A DNA stretch of 5,317 nt from Serpentinimonas sp. GTDB taxonomy: Bacteria; Pseudomonadota; Gammaproteobacteria; Burkholderiales; Burkholderiaceae_C. Position numbers and translations under genes: made by a program. The stretch lies in contig JALOSG010000174.1 in NCBI GenBank assembly GCA_025458665.1, positions 1 through 5,317 on the forward strand, written 5' to 3'. Below, piece after piece: positions 1 through 5,317 of this stretch (positions are counted from its first letter, which is position 1; every line of letters starts with the position of its first letter). Below the pieces are notes generated by a model that saw nothing but the letters and a program-made list of their open reading frames with translations, did not search any database and was not told where the DNA came from.

Positions 1-362
1 TGCTGCGCCAGCGCAGCCGAGCGTTCCACCAGCTCGGCACGGCTCTCCACACCCCACACGCTGCCCACGCTGCGCTGCTGAAAGAACAGGTCGTAGAGCA
101 TGAAGCCCAGGTAAGACTTGCCCGCACCGTGGTCCACCAGCACCACATCCCCGCGCGCATCCAGCGCTTCTTGCAACAGCGGTTCTATGAACTGCAGCAG
201 GTGGTTCACCTGCTTGAGCTTGCGCCGCGTGTCCTGGTTGAGCTTGCCCTCGCGGGTGACGATGTGCAGCGCCTTGAGCAGTTCCACCGACTGGCCAGGG
301 CGCAGCTCGGGCAGTTGCTCGTGCAGAGTGGGTGCGGGGCGAGGGGAAGAGGAACGCGGCAT
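1..362 (-). CDS. Class I SAM-dependent methyltransferase, N-terminal part (cut by window edge)
   Basis: The minus-strand frame is open from an ATG at 362-360 to the left edge, giving 120 codons with no stop; the C-terminal part lies outside. Residues 1-20 are Ser/Pro-rich and probably disordered. Residues 45-70 form a charged helical stretch (TRRKLKQVNHLLQFIEPLL). Residues 72-91 then carry a motif I-like SAM-binding segment, VVLVDHGAGKSYLGFMLYDL, followed by a predicted helix and a second strand ending in an acidic residue (VWGVESRAEL, 102-111), as expected for the ribose-binding acid of a Rossmann methyltransferase. The arrangement resembles the Methyltransf_32-type family (recognised from memory). 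The substrate cannot be told. GAGKS looks like a P-loop but sits in the methyltransferase glycine loop. The gene is divergent from srkA across 34 bp, and I see no convincing Shine-Dalgarno, so the exact start is moderately sure. Confidence 0.75.
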   Translation of the reverse strand, partial: MPRSSSPRPAPTLHEQLPELRPGQSVELLKALHIVTREGKLNQDTRRKLKQVNHLLQFIEPLLQEALDARGDVVLVDHGAGKSYLGFMLYDLFFQQRSVGSVWGVESRAELVERSAALAQ

Positions 363-396
363 GGTCCGATGATAGGACAGGCCCTGCGGCGACAAT

Positions 397-1452
397 GTGA
401 CCATGTCCTCCACCACCACGCACCCCTTCGAGTCCCTGACCCCGGACGTGGTGCTGGATGCTTTGGCCAGCGTGGGCCTGTACGGCGACGGCCGCCTCAT
501 GGCGCTCAGCTCCTACGAGAACCGCGTGTACCAGGCGCACCTGGAAAGCGGCGAGGTGGTGGTGGCCAAGTTCTACCGGCCCCAGCGCTGGAGCACCGCC
601 CAGATTCAGGAAGAACACCGGTTTGCGCTGGAGCTGGCCACCGCCGAAGTGCCCATGGTGGCGCCCTTGCTGCTGCCCCGGATCGCGCAAGGCGCAGAGG
701 ACCCCGCCCACCCTGCCGCCACCCTGCACCCCTGGGCCGGGTTCGAATTCAGCGTGAGCCCGCGCCGAGGCGGACGCCGACCGGAACTCGACGACCCCGA
801 GGTACTGGAATGGATAGGCCGCTTCATGGCGCGACTGCATGAGGTGGGCGCGCGCCAGCCCTTCGTGCACCGCCCAGCGCTGAACGCCCACACCTTCGGG
901 GCCGAACCGGTGGCCTGGTTGCTGGAGCATGGCGCGCTGCCGCTGGACGCGGAACGCCCCTGGCGCGAAGCCGCCGAAGCGGCGCTGGCCCTGGCGCGCC
1001 AGATGCTGGCGTGCGCTGGCCACCCGGAGGCGCCTTTGCAAACCCTGCGCCTGCATGGCGACTGCCACCCCGGCAACATCCTCTGGACCCCCACCGACCT
1101 GCCCGGCGGCGGCCCCCACTTCGTGGATCTGGACGATGCCCGCAGCGGCCACGCCGTGCAGGACCTGTGGATGCTGCTGAGCGGAGACCGCAGCCAGCAG
1201 CAGCGCCAGCTGGGCCTGTTGCTGGACGGCTACGAACAGTTCCGCGAGTTCGACCGCCGCGAACTGGCCTTGGTGGAACCCTTGCGCACCCTGCGCCTGC
1301 TGCACTACAGCGCCTGGCTGGCCCGGCGCTGGGACGACCCCATCTTCCCCATCAACTTTCCGTGGTTTGGCAGCAGCAGCTACTGGCTGGAACAGGCGCA
1401 GGCCCTGTGGGACCAGGTGGCGGCCATGGAACGCGCGCCCCTGGTGGCTTAG
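397..1452 (+). CDS. srkA: Stress response Ser/Thr protein kinase SrkA (YihE/RdoA)
   Basis: This 351-residue protein aligns along its whole length with Escherichia coli SrkA/YihE (328 aa, from memory), a cytoplasmic kinase of the aminoglycoside-phosphotransferase fold that phosphorylates proteins on Ser/Thr and protects against stress-induced death. Diagnostic segments are SYENRVYQ (39-46, nucleotide loop), VVAKFYRPQRW (55-65, with K58 as the probable ATP lysine), QEEHRFALEL (71-80), HGDCHPGNILW (220-230, catalytic D222 and Mg-binding N227), FVDLDDAR (242-249, metal-binding D244), AVQDLWMLLSGD (253-264) and FPINFPWF (317-324). The extra length comes mainly from an Ala/Pro-rich insert at about 94-112 and a loop at 231-240. 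All catalytic residues are present, so it should be active. The start is GTG 397 or ATG 403; an in-frame TAG at 373-375 excludes anything earlier. No good Shine-Dalgarno precedes either. A phosphatase-fold gene follows on the same strand. Confidence 0.95.
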   Translation: MTMSSTTTHPFESLTPDVVLDALASVGLYGDGRLMALSSYENRVYQAHLESGEVVVAKFYRPQRWSTAQIQEEHRFALELATAEVPMVAPLLLPRIAQGAEDPAHPAATLHPWAGFEFSVSPRRGGRRPELDDPEVLEWIGRFMARLHEVGARQPFVHRPALNAHTFGAEPVAWLLEHGALPLDAERPWREAAEAALALARQMLACAGHPEAPLQTLRLHGDCHPGNILWTPTDLPGGGPHFVDLDDARSGHAVQDLWMLLSGDRSQQQRQLGLLLDGYEQFREFDRRELALVEPLRTLRLLHYSAWLARRWDDPIFPINFPWFGSSSYWLEQAQALWDQVAAMERAPLVA

Positions 1453-1557
1453 GTTCCTGCCCTGGCTTCCCGGCCTGGATTCCTGCCCAGCCTCCCGCTG
1501 CACGCCACGTCACGCCGGCGACTGCCCGCCACACGGGCGCAACAGGACAATTCCGGC
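1453..1557. repeat. srkA to phosphatase-fold gene spacer with an imperfect direct repeat
   Basis: This gap holds two imperfect copies of a pyrimidine-rich stretch that starts TTCCTGCCC, at about 1454-1472 and 1480-1498 (26-bp period). The first nine bases are identical and the rest only similar. There is no hairpin with a T-run that would end srkA transcription, and no recognisable -35/-10 pair, so read-through from srkA into the next gene is possible. The repeat may be chance in C-rich DNA. Confidence 0.3.
1544..1548 (+). promoter_or_regulatory. Ribosome binding site of the phosphatase-fold gene
   Basis: AGGAC lies 9 nt upstream of ATG 1558 and matches the anti-Shine-Dalgarno core well. It supports ATG 1558 as the start, which also places the RHG motif right at the N-terminus, as in the rest of the family. 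Confidence 0.55.
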
Positions 1558-2238
1558 ATGGGAACGCTCTACCTTGTACGCCACGGCCAGGCTTCGTTTG
1601 GCGCCGCCGATTACGACCAGCTCAGCCCGCTGGGCCACCGGCAGAGCGTGCGCCTGGGCGAGTTTTTCCGCCAGCATGGCGTGCAGTTCGAGGCCGTGCT
1701 GACCGGCACCCTGAAGCGCCAGCAGCAAACCTGGGCCGGCATAGCCGAAGGACTGGGGCAGAGCGGTAGCGCCGTGCAACAGCCACTGGCCTGGCCTGGC
1801 CTGAATGAGTACGACAGCGCCGCCGTGCTGGAAGCCATACAGGCCCAGCTCCCCGCCGAGCCCCATTCCACCGAAGGCTACCGGCAGCATTTCCGCCTGC
1901 TGCGCGATGGCTTGCGCCAGTGGATGGCGGGCGTGGTGAGCCCGCGCGGCATGCCCACCTACGACGGGTTTGTGCAGGGCGTGACCTCGGCGCTGGACCA
2001 TGTGCGCAGCCAGCACAGCGGCAACGTGCTCATCGTCTCCAGCGGCGGGCCGATTGCCACGGCGGTGGGCCATGTGCTGGGCACCACGCCGGAAACCACC
2101 ATCGAGCTGAATCTGCGCATCCGCAACACCGCTGTGTCGGAGTTCGCGTTCAACCCCAAGCGCCACCACCTGGTGAGCTTCAACGCCCTGCCGCACCTGC
2201 ACCAGCCGGCGGATGCCGACTGGATCACCTACGCCTGA
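1558..2238 (+). CDS. Histidine phosphatase (phosphoglycerate mutase-like) family protein
   Basis: This 226-residue, probably cytosolic protein has the histidine phosphatase fold. The signature is at the N-terminus, LYLVRHGQASFG (4-15), with R8 and the phospho-accepting H9. TGTLKRQQQTW (49-59) supplies the phosphate-pocket R54, and WPGLNEYD (79-86) supplies the probable acid E84. The C-terminal block is VLIVSSGGPIATAV (157-170), followed by LRIRNTAVSEF (186-196). Canonical members read V-S/T-H-G-G there, with a second catalytic His; here that position is Ser (S162). Related proteins with SGG in this block exist as far as I recall, so this may be a natural subfamily rather than a sequence error. 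There are no membrane segments and no signal peptide. The substrate cannot be assigned, and the sequence does not look like a glycolytic mutase. It lies downstream of srkA on the same strand, so co-transcription is possible but not shown. Confidence 0.9.
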   Translation: MGTLYLVRHGQASFGAADYDQLSPLGHRQSVRLGEFFRQHGVQFEAVLTGTLKRQQQTWAGIAEGLGQSGSAVQQPLAWPGLNEYDSAAVLEAIQAQLPAEPHSTEGYRQHFRLLRDGLRQWMAGVVSPRGMPTYDGFVQGVTSALDHVRSQHSGNVLIVSSGGPIATAVGHVLGTTPETTIELNLRIRNTAVSEFAFNPKRHHLVSFNALPHLHQPADADWITYA

Positions 2239-2255
2239 ACCTGCCCAGGCAGGCG
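2232..2255. terminator. Hairpin between convergent genes, possible bidirectional terminator
   Basis: CGCCTG (2232-2237) pairs with CAGGCG (2250-2255), and CCT (2240-2242) with AGG (2247-2249). This gives a nine-pair G/C-rich stem with a two-base AA bulge and a GCCC loop. It overlaps the stop codon of the phosphatase-fold gene and lies in the 40-bp gap facing the end of the PilZ gene, where a terminator would be expected for both strands. There is no T-tract on either side, so it is not a classical intrinsic terminator. Confidence 0.35.
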
Positions 2256-2278
2256 CTGGCTGAGCTCGGCGGCCGGAA

Positions 2279-2683
2279 TCAGGCTTCAGGCGGCACGCTG
2301 GCCAGCCGCGCCAGATCGCGCTCCAGCAGGTCGGGGTCGCCGGAATTCAGCTCCACCAGCCGGCGCAGGTGGGTGATGCTGTCCAGGTCGATGCGGTCGC
2401 AGTGCAGGCCCACCTGCCCATCGCGCACATGCGCCACGGTGGTGGTCATGGCAATGGACACGCCCGCCGTGAGAATAAGCCGGATCATGCAGACCTCACC
2501 CACCTTGGGTGCCCAGTCGTCCAGCCGCTCCACCAGCGCCCCTTTGAGGGAAATGTCCAGCAAGCGGCCCTTTTGGATGCGCCCGCCGGCGGCCACCTGG
2601 AGCGGGGCGTCGAACACGGAACGCAGAAACTGGCGGCGTTCGGGGCCACTGTTGGAGTCCTGGAAGGTGGCGGAATCGGTCAT
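2279..2683 (-). CDS. PilZ domain protein, PA4608/MapZ-like c-di-GMP receptor
   Basis: This 134-residue single-domain PilZ protein is predicted to be a cytosolic c-di-GMP receptor acting by protein-protein contact. It carries the N-terminal arginine motif ERRQFLR (15-21) and the second motif DISLKGALV (43-51; D43, S45, G48), which together form the family's ligand site. The C-terminus, DRIDLDSITHLRRLVELN (96-113) followed by LLERDLARL (119-127), closely matches my recollection of Pseudomonas aeruginosa PA4608 (MapZ), which controls a chemoreceptor methyltransferase. Two PA4608 positions differ: R10 is Q18 here, and W77 is H85. Orthology to MapZ is therefore likely by sequence, but the partner is unknown; no chemotaxis gene is in the window. 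It lies 23 bp downstream of the creatininase-family gene on the same strand with its own good ribosome site, so the two probably form an operon. Confidence 0.92.
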   Translation of the reverse strand: MTDSATFQDSNSGPERRQFLRSVFDAPLQVAAGGRIQKGRLLDISLKGALVERLDDWAPKVGEVCMIRLILTAGVSIAMTTTVAHVRDGQVGLHCDRIDLDSITHLRRLVELNSGDPDLLERDLARLASVPPEA

Positions 2684-2690
2684 GGGGCAG

Positions 2691-2695
2691 TTCCT
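2691..2695 (-). promoter_or_regulatory. Ribosome binding site of the PilZ gene
   Basis: Read on the minus strand this is AGGAA, 7 nt before the ATG at 2683. It supports that start and shows that the PilZ gene is translated independently although it follows the creatininase-family gene by only 23 bp. Confidence 0.65.
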
Positions 2696-2706
2696 GGGGC
2701 GGTGGG

Positions 2707-3666
2707 TCAGGGGGTTCTGTGCGGGCCGCGCTGGCCGGGCTCCAGCGGCGCAGGCTGCAGGGTGGACAGCGGCAGGTCCACCAACTCGGCCAGCAGTTGG
2801 GCCAGCCCCCGCGCCGCGGCATCCAGCAGGGCGTGGCCATCCTCGGCGGTGGCGGCTGCAGCGTTGCCAGCGGCACCGGCTGGCTGGTAGTCCTGCATCT
2901 GCCAGGCCAGCTTGGCACTGCGGCCATTGCCCAGCACCGCGTAACGCTGGGCACGGTCTTCCGAGGTAGAGGGGAAATTGCGGGCCGCCTCCATGCGCAC
3001 GTCCTGGGGCCGCAGGGCCAGCATGAGGGCGGTTTCCATCTGCCCGGCATGGATGCCGAAGCGGTGTTCGTGGGCCGGGAAGCGGGCGCTCACATCGTTA
3101 CCGGCTTCGTCTTTCAGGGGCAGATTGAACCAGCTGCACGACACCACCAGCAGGCCCAGCCGGGTGCGCAGGTCGCGCGCCACCACATCCATGATGCCGC
3201 TGTGCCCGCCGTGGCTGTTGAATATGAGCAGCTTCTTCACACCCGCGCGCGCTACCGATTCACCGATATCGCCCCACAGCGCCAGCAGCGTCTCCGGCCG
3301 CAGGGTGAGCGTGCCGGCAAAGCCCTGGTGTTCGGGGCTCAGGCCCACCGCCTGGGTGGGCAGTTGCAGAATGGGGAGGCTGGGCTCGGCCAAGGCCCGG
3401 GCGGCGGCCAGAATACCCTCCACCAGATCGGTATCCACCGAGAGCGGCAAATGCGGTCCGTGCTGCTCGGTGGCGGCCACGGGCAGCACGGCTACGGTGC
3501 GGTGCGGGTCCAGGGTGGCAAAGTCGGTGGTGCGCAACTGCGCCCAGGGGCGCCAGCCTTGCAAAACCGCAGGCGCAGAGACAGCCACCGGGCTTGGCGC
3601 AGTGCCGGGCGCAGCGGACGGGGCAGCGGACGGGGCAGCGGACAGTGGGGTCTGGGCGGCACGCAT
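2707..3666 (-). CDS. Creatininase family metal-dependent amidohydrolase
   Basis: This 319-residue protein belongs to the creatininase family, dinuclear-metal enzymes that cleave cyclic or linear amides. Visible family blocks are VLPVAATEQHGPHLPLSVDTD (60-80), with probable metal ligands E67, H69 and D78; LSPEHQGFAGTLTL (109-122); KKLLIFNSHGGHSGIM (144-159), with ligand H152; and GIHAGQMETALML (204-216), with E211 the likely remaining acidic ligand. True creatininase has H-Y-E after the central Asn-Gly; here HGG replaces it, as in the wider family, so creatinine need not be the substrate. Known relatives include MftE and archaeal formamide hydrolases. Residues 1-37 are an Ala/Pro/Ser-rich extension containing a repeat (SAAP) and do not look like a signal peptide. 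The ATG start has no clear Shine-Dalgarno, so a shorter form starting inside the extension is possible. The PilZ gene follows 23 bp later. The substrate is unknown. Confidence 0.9.
   Translation of the reverse strand: MRAAQTPLSAAPSAAPSAAPGTAPSPVAVSAPAVLQGWRPWAQLRTTDFATLDPHRTVAVLPVAATEQHGPHLPLSVDTDLVEGILAAARALAEPSLPILQLPTQAVGLSPEHQGFAGTLTLRPETLLALWGDIGESVARAGVKKLLIFNSHGGHSGIMDVVARDLRTRLGLLVVSCSWFNLPLKDEAGNDVSARFPAHEHRFGIHAGQMETALMLALRPQDVRMEAARNFPSTSEDRAQRYAVLGNGRSAKLAWQMQDYQPAGAAGNAAAATAEDGHALLDAAARGLAQLLAELVDLPLSTLQPAPLEPGQRGPHRTP
3599..3643. repeat. In-frame 12-bp tandem repeat in the creatininase-family gene
   Basis: The nonamer GCAGCGGAC occurs exactly at 3611, 3623 and 3635, with GGG between copies (12-bp period). 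A degenerate fourth copy lies at 3599-3610. Read on the minus strand this encodes SAAP-SAAP-SAAP-GTAP at residues 9-24 of the protein. A period divisible by three keeps the frame when copies are gained or lost, so this is a candidate coding VNTR in a disordered N-terminal tail. Confidence 0.85.
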
Positions 3667-3715
3667 GGGGCGAGTTTAGCTTTCAGGCCGCGCACCCGGG
3701 GAAAAGCCCAGAAAG

Positions 3716-3743
3716 GGCAAAATGGGCGCCCTGGAACTTTGCC
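3716..3743. other. Inverted repeat in the divergent creatininase-family/dsbD intergenic region
   Basis: GGCAAA (3716-3721) and TTTGCC (3738-3743) are perfect inverted arms around an eight-base palindrome GGGCGCCC (3724-3731). A further short stem, GCCC-AGAAA-GGGC, lies at 3706-3718. The site sits near the centre of the 101-bp gap that must hold both divergent promoters. It could be an operator or an untranslated-region hairpin, or chance. I could not identify convincing -35/-10 elements on either strand. Confidence 0.3.
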
Positions 3744-3767
3744 AGCCCCCCCAATCTCAGACTTTCT

Positions 3768-5317
3768 ATGTCCCGCTTGACCCCTTCTTCTCTGGCGCCA
3801 TGGCGCCTGGCACTGCAGCGCACCGCCTCAGCCTTGGCCCGGCGGGGGTGCACGCTGGCCGCCACTGTCCTGCTTGCCCTGCCCACGGCCGCACTGGCCA
3901 ACCTGCAGACGCCCAGCACGCTGGTGCAAAGCCCGCAGGCGAAGGTGGAACTGCTCACCCACGCCCCCGCAGGTGTGGCGCCAGGCAAAACCCTGTGGCT
4001 GGGCCTGCAGATTGCCCACGCCCCCGACTGGCACACCTACTGGAAAAACCCGGGCGATTCCGGCCTGCCCACCATGCTGGAGTGGACGCTGCCCGCCGGC
4101 GTGTCGGTGGGTGAAATTGCCTGGCCCACGCCGCGCAAATTCCCCATCGGCGATCTGGCCAACTACGGTTACGACGGCACCGTGGTGCTGCCCGTTCCGC
4201 TGAACATTGCCCCCGAGTTCACCGGCACACAGATCGACGTGGGGCTATACGCCAGCTGGCTCATCTGCCGGCGCGAGTGCATTCCCGAGGAAGGCAATTT
4301 TGCGCTGCAGCTCCCGGTGGAGGAGCCCGGCAGCCCGGCCGGCCCCATCACCGCGCACGCTCAGGCTTTCCAGGCCAGCTTCGATGCGGCGCCTACCGTC
4401 CTGCAAAACCCGCCCGCCAGCAACGCCGTGGTGCCCTCTGAGCAAGCCATTGCGGTGGCGGTAGGTGGCCTGCCCGCCAGCTGGCAGGGCCGCACGCTGG
4501 AGTTCTTCCCGGAAACGGGCGGCATCATCGAGCCCGGTGCACCCTGGCAACAGCGCTGGGAAGGCAGCACCTGGCACGCCGATGTTCCACTGTCCCCGCA
4601 CCGCTCCGATGCCCCTGCGGCCATGACGCTGGTGCTGTCCGAAGCCAGCCCACCCGGCAAAGGCTACGGCCTGCCCGGCGTACAGCTGGAGGTACCGGTG
4701 CAAGGCGCCTGGCCAGCCCTGGCTGCGCTGCCTGCGCCGGTTGGGGTATCGGACGCGCTGGTGGCTGCGCTGGAACAAAACGCCCTGCGCGCCGCCAACG
4801 CGCCGCCAGCCACCGGGACCCCCTCCCTCACCCTGTGGGCTGCGCTGCTGGGCGCGCTGGTGGGTGGCCTCATCCTCAACCTCATGCCGTGCGTGTTCCC
4901 GGTGCTGGCCATCAAGGTCATGAGCTTTGCCCAGCATGGCCAGCAACGGCATGCACACCGCATGGGCGGGCTGGCCTACACCGCGGGCGTGGTACTGTCC
5001 TTCGTGGCCCTGGGTGCGCTGCTGCTGGGCTTGCGCGCCGCCGGCGAGCAACTGGGCTGGGGCTTCCAGCTGCAAAGCCCGGCGGTGGTGGCCGGCCTGG
5101 CGGTGCTGTTCACGGTCATAGGTCTGAACCTGGCCGGGTTGTTCGAGTTTGGCCGTGTGCTGCCCAGTTCGGTGGCCAGCCTGCAGGCCAAAAACCCCAC
5201 GGTCGATGCTTTCCTGACCGGTGTGCTGGCCACGGCCATTGCCTCGCCGTGTACCGCCCCGTTCATGGGCGCCTCGCTGGGGCTGGCCATTGCACTGCCC
5301 GCACCCCAGGCGCTGGC
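3768..5317 (+). CDS. Thiol:disulfide interchange protein, DsbD/ScsB type (3' end outside window)
   Basis: The frame is open from ATG 3768 to the right edge, 516 codons with no stop. The protein is an inner-membrane reductase that passes electrons from cytoplasmic thioredoxin to periplasmic proteins. A signal peptide is visible: basic n-region, hydrophobic core (about 29-42) and ALA-N cleavage near residue 44. The periplasmic domain follows, with DWHTYWKNPGDSGLP (87-101) and the redox pair SWLICRRECIPEEG (163-176; C167, C171). The membrane domain begins near 353. Four predicted helices lie in the window (about 355-380, 399-422, 437-460, 482-510), with the two intramembrane cysteines C375 in NLMPCVFPVLAIK and C495 in IASPCTAPFMG. 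About 350 residues precede the first core helix, roughly twice E. coli DsbD, so it is closer to the ScsB-like branch. The remaining helices and the C-terminal thioredoxin domain should lie downstream. No clear Shine-Dalgarno is seen. Confidence 0.9.
   Translation, partial: MSRLTPSSLAPWRLALQRTASALARRGCTLAATVLLALPTAALANLQTPSTLVQSPQAKVELLTHAPAGVAPGKTLWLGLQIAHAPDWHTYWKNPGDSGLPTMLEWTLPAGVSVGEIAWPTPRKFPIGDLANYGYDGTVVLPVPLNIAPEFTGTQIDVGLYASWLICRRECIPEEGNFALQLPVEEPGSPAGPITAHAQAFQASFDAAPTVLQNPPASNAVVPSEQAIAVAVGGLPASWQGRTLEFFPETGGIIEPGAPWQQRWEGSTWHADVPLSPHRSDAPAAMTLVLSEASPPGKGYGLPGVQLEVPVQGAWPALAALPAPVGVSDALVAALEQNALRAANAPPATGTPSLTLWAALLGALVGGLILNLMPCVFPVLAIKVMSFAQHGQQRHAHRMGGLAYTAGVVLSFVALGALLLGLRAAGEQLGWGFQLQSPAVVAGLAVLFTVIGLNLAGLFEFGRVLPSSVASLQAKNPTVDAFLTGVLATAIASPCTAPFMGASLGLAIALPAPQAL

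Noticed and set aside
117..146. GAGKS in the minus-strand protein at the left edge, resembling a Walker A loop of an ATPase.
   Set aside because: It lies directly after a VVLVD strand and is followed by YLGFMLYDL, the layout of methyltransferase motif I. The full P-loop spacing is absent.
395..400. ATGTGA, an ATG followed at once by a stop, overlapping the srkA GTG start.
   Set aside because: It could be a minimal start-stop element, but there is no ribosome site ahead of it and six bases can occur by chance.
1011..1769. A 252-codon plus-strand frame bridging srkA and the phosphatase-fold gene.
   Set aside because: It is out of frame with both genes and its product is Pro/Arg/Ala-rich low-complexity sequence.
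1510..2202. A 230-codon minus-strand frame opposite the phosphatase-fold gene.
   Set aside because: It is antisense to a gene with the RHG signature and a good ribosome binding site, and shows no domain of its own.
1920..2969. A 349-codon plus-strand frame crossing the end of the phosphatase-fold gene, the PilZ gene and part of the creatininase-family gene.
   Set aside because: It overlaps three well-supported genes, has no recognisable domain and its composition is typical of an out-of-frame high-GC translation.
3739..3768. Possible sigma-70 promoter (TTGCCA, then TTTCTA 18 bp later) ahead of the dsbD-like gene.
   Set aside because: The -10 match is poor and would touch the start codon. 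The boxes are not better than chance.
2719..3780. A 353-codon open frame on the plus strand opposite the creatininase-family gene.
   Set aside because: The minus-strand frame holds all creatininase-family motifs. The plus-strand product has no family features and is an antisense shadow.
4245..5075. A 276-codon open frame on the minus strand opposite the dsbD-like gene.
   Set aside because: It lies wholly antisense to a gene with clear DsbD motifs. Its translation is rich in Gln, Arg, Gly and Ala with no recognisable domain, as expected from GC-biased codon use leaving few stops on the opposite strand.

Overview
The window looks like chromosomal DNA from a high-GC betaproteobacterium, most likely a member of the Burkholderiales close to the Comamonadaceae. 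This is inferred from the strong G/C bias at third codon positions, the tight packing of genes, and the types of protein present. No taxon-specific marker such as an rRNA is available. I see no mobile element, tRNA, rRNA, CRISPR array or phage gene, and no abrupt change in base composition. This is ordinary core-genome sequence rather than an island.

Layout, left to right: (1) the 5' part of a class I SAM-dependent methyltransferase gene on the minus strand, cut by the left edge. (2) 34 bp away and divergent, srkA (YihE/RdoA), a stress-response Ser/Thr protein kinase. (3) After a 104-bp gap, on the same strand, a histidine-phosphatase (phosphoglycerate-mutase-like) protein whose second catalytic His position reads Ser. 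(4) A 40-bp convergent gap with a hairpin. (5) On the minus strand, a two-gene unit: a creatininase-family metallohydrolase followed 23 bp later by a small PilZ-domain protein resembling Pseudomonas aeruginosa PA4608 (MapZ). (6) A 101-bp divergent intergenic region with an inverted repeat. (7) On the plus strand, the first 516 codons of a DsbD/ScsB-type membrane thiol:disulfide reductase, cut by the right edge.

The genes serve different roles: protein phosphorylation under stress, an unassigned phosphatase-fold protein, c-di-GMP sensing, amide hydrolysis, and export of reducing power to the periplasm. I see no evidence that they form one new system. The points most worth a second look are the altered catalytic residue in the phosphatase-fold protein, the changed ligand-contact positions in the PilZ protein, the 12-bp in-frame tandem repeat at the start of the creatininase-family gene, and the large ScsB-like periplasmic domain of the DsbD homologue.
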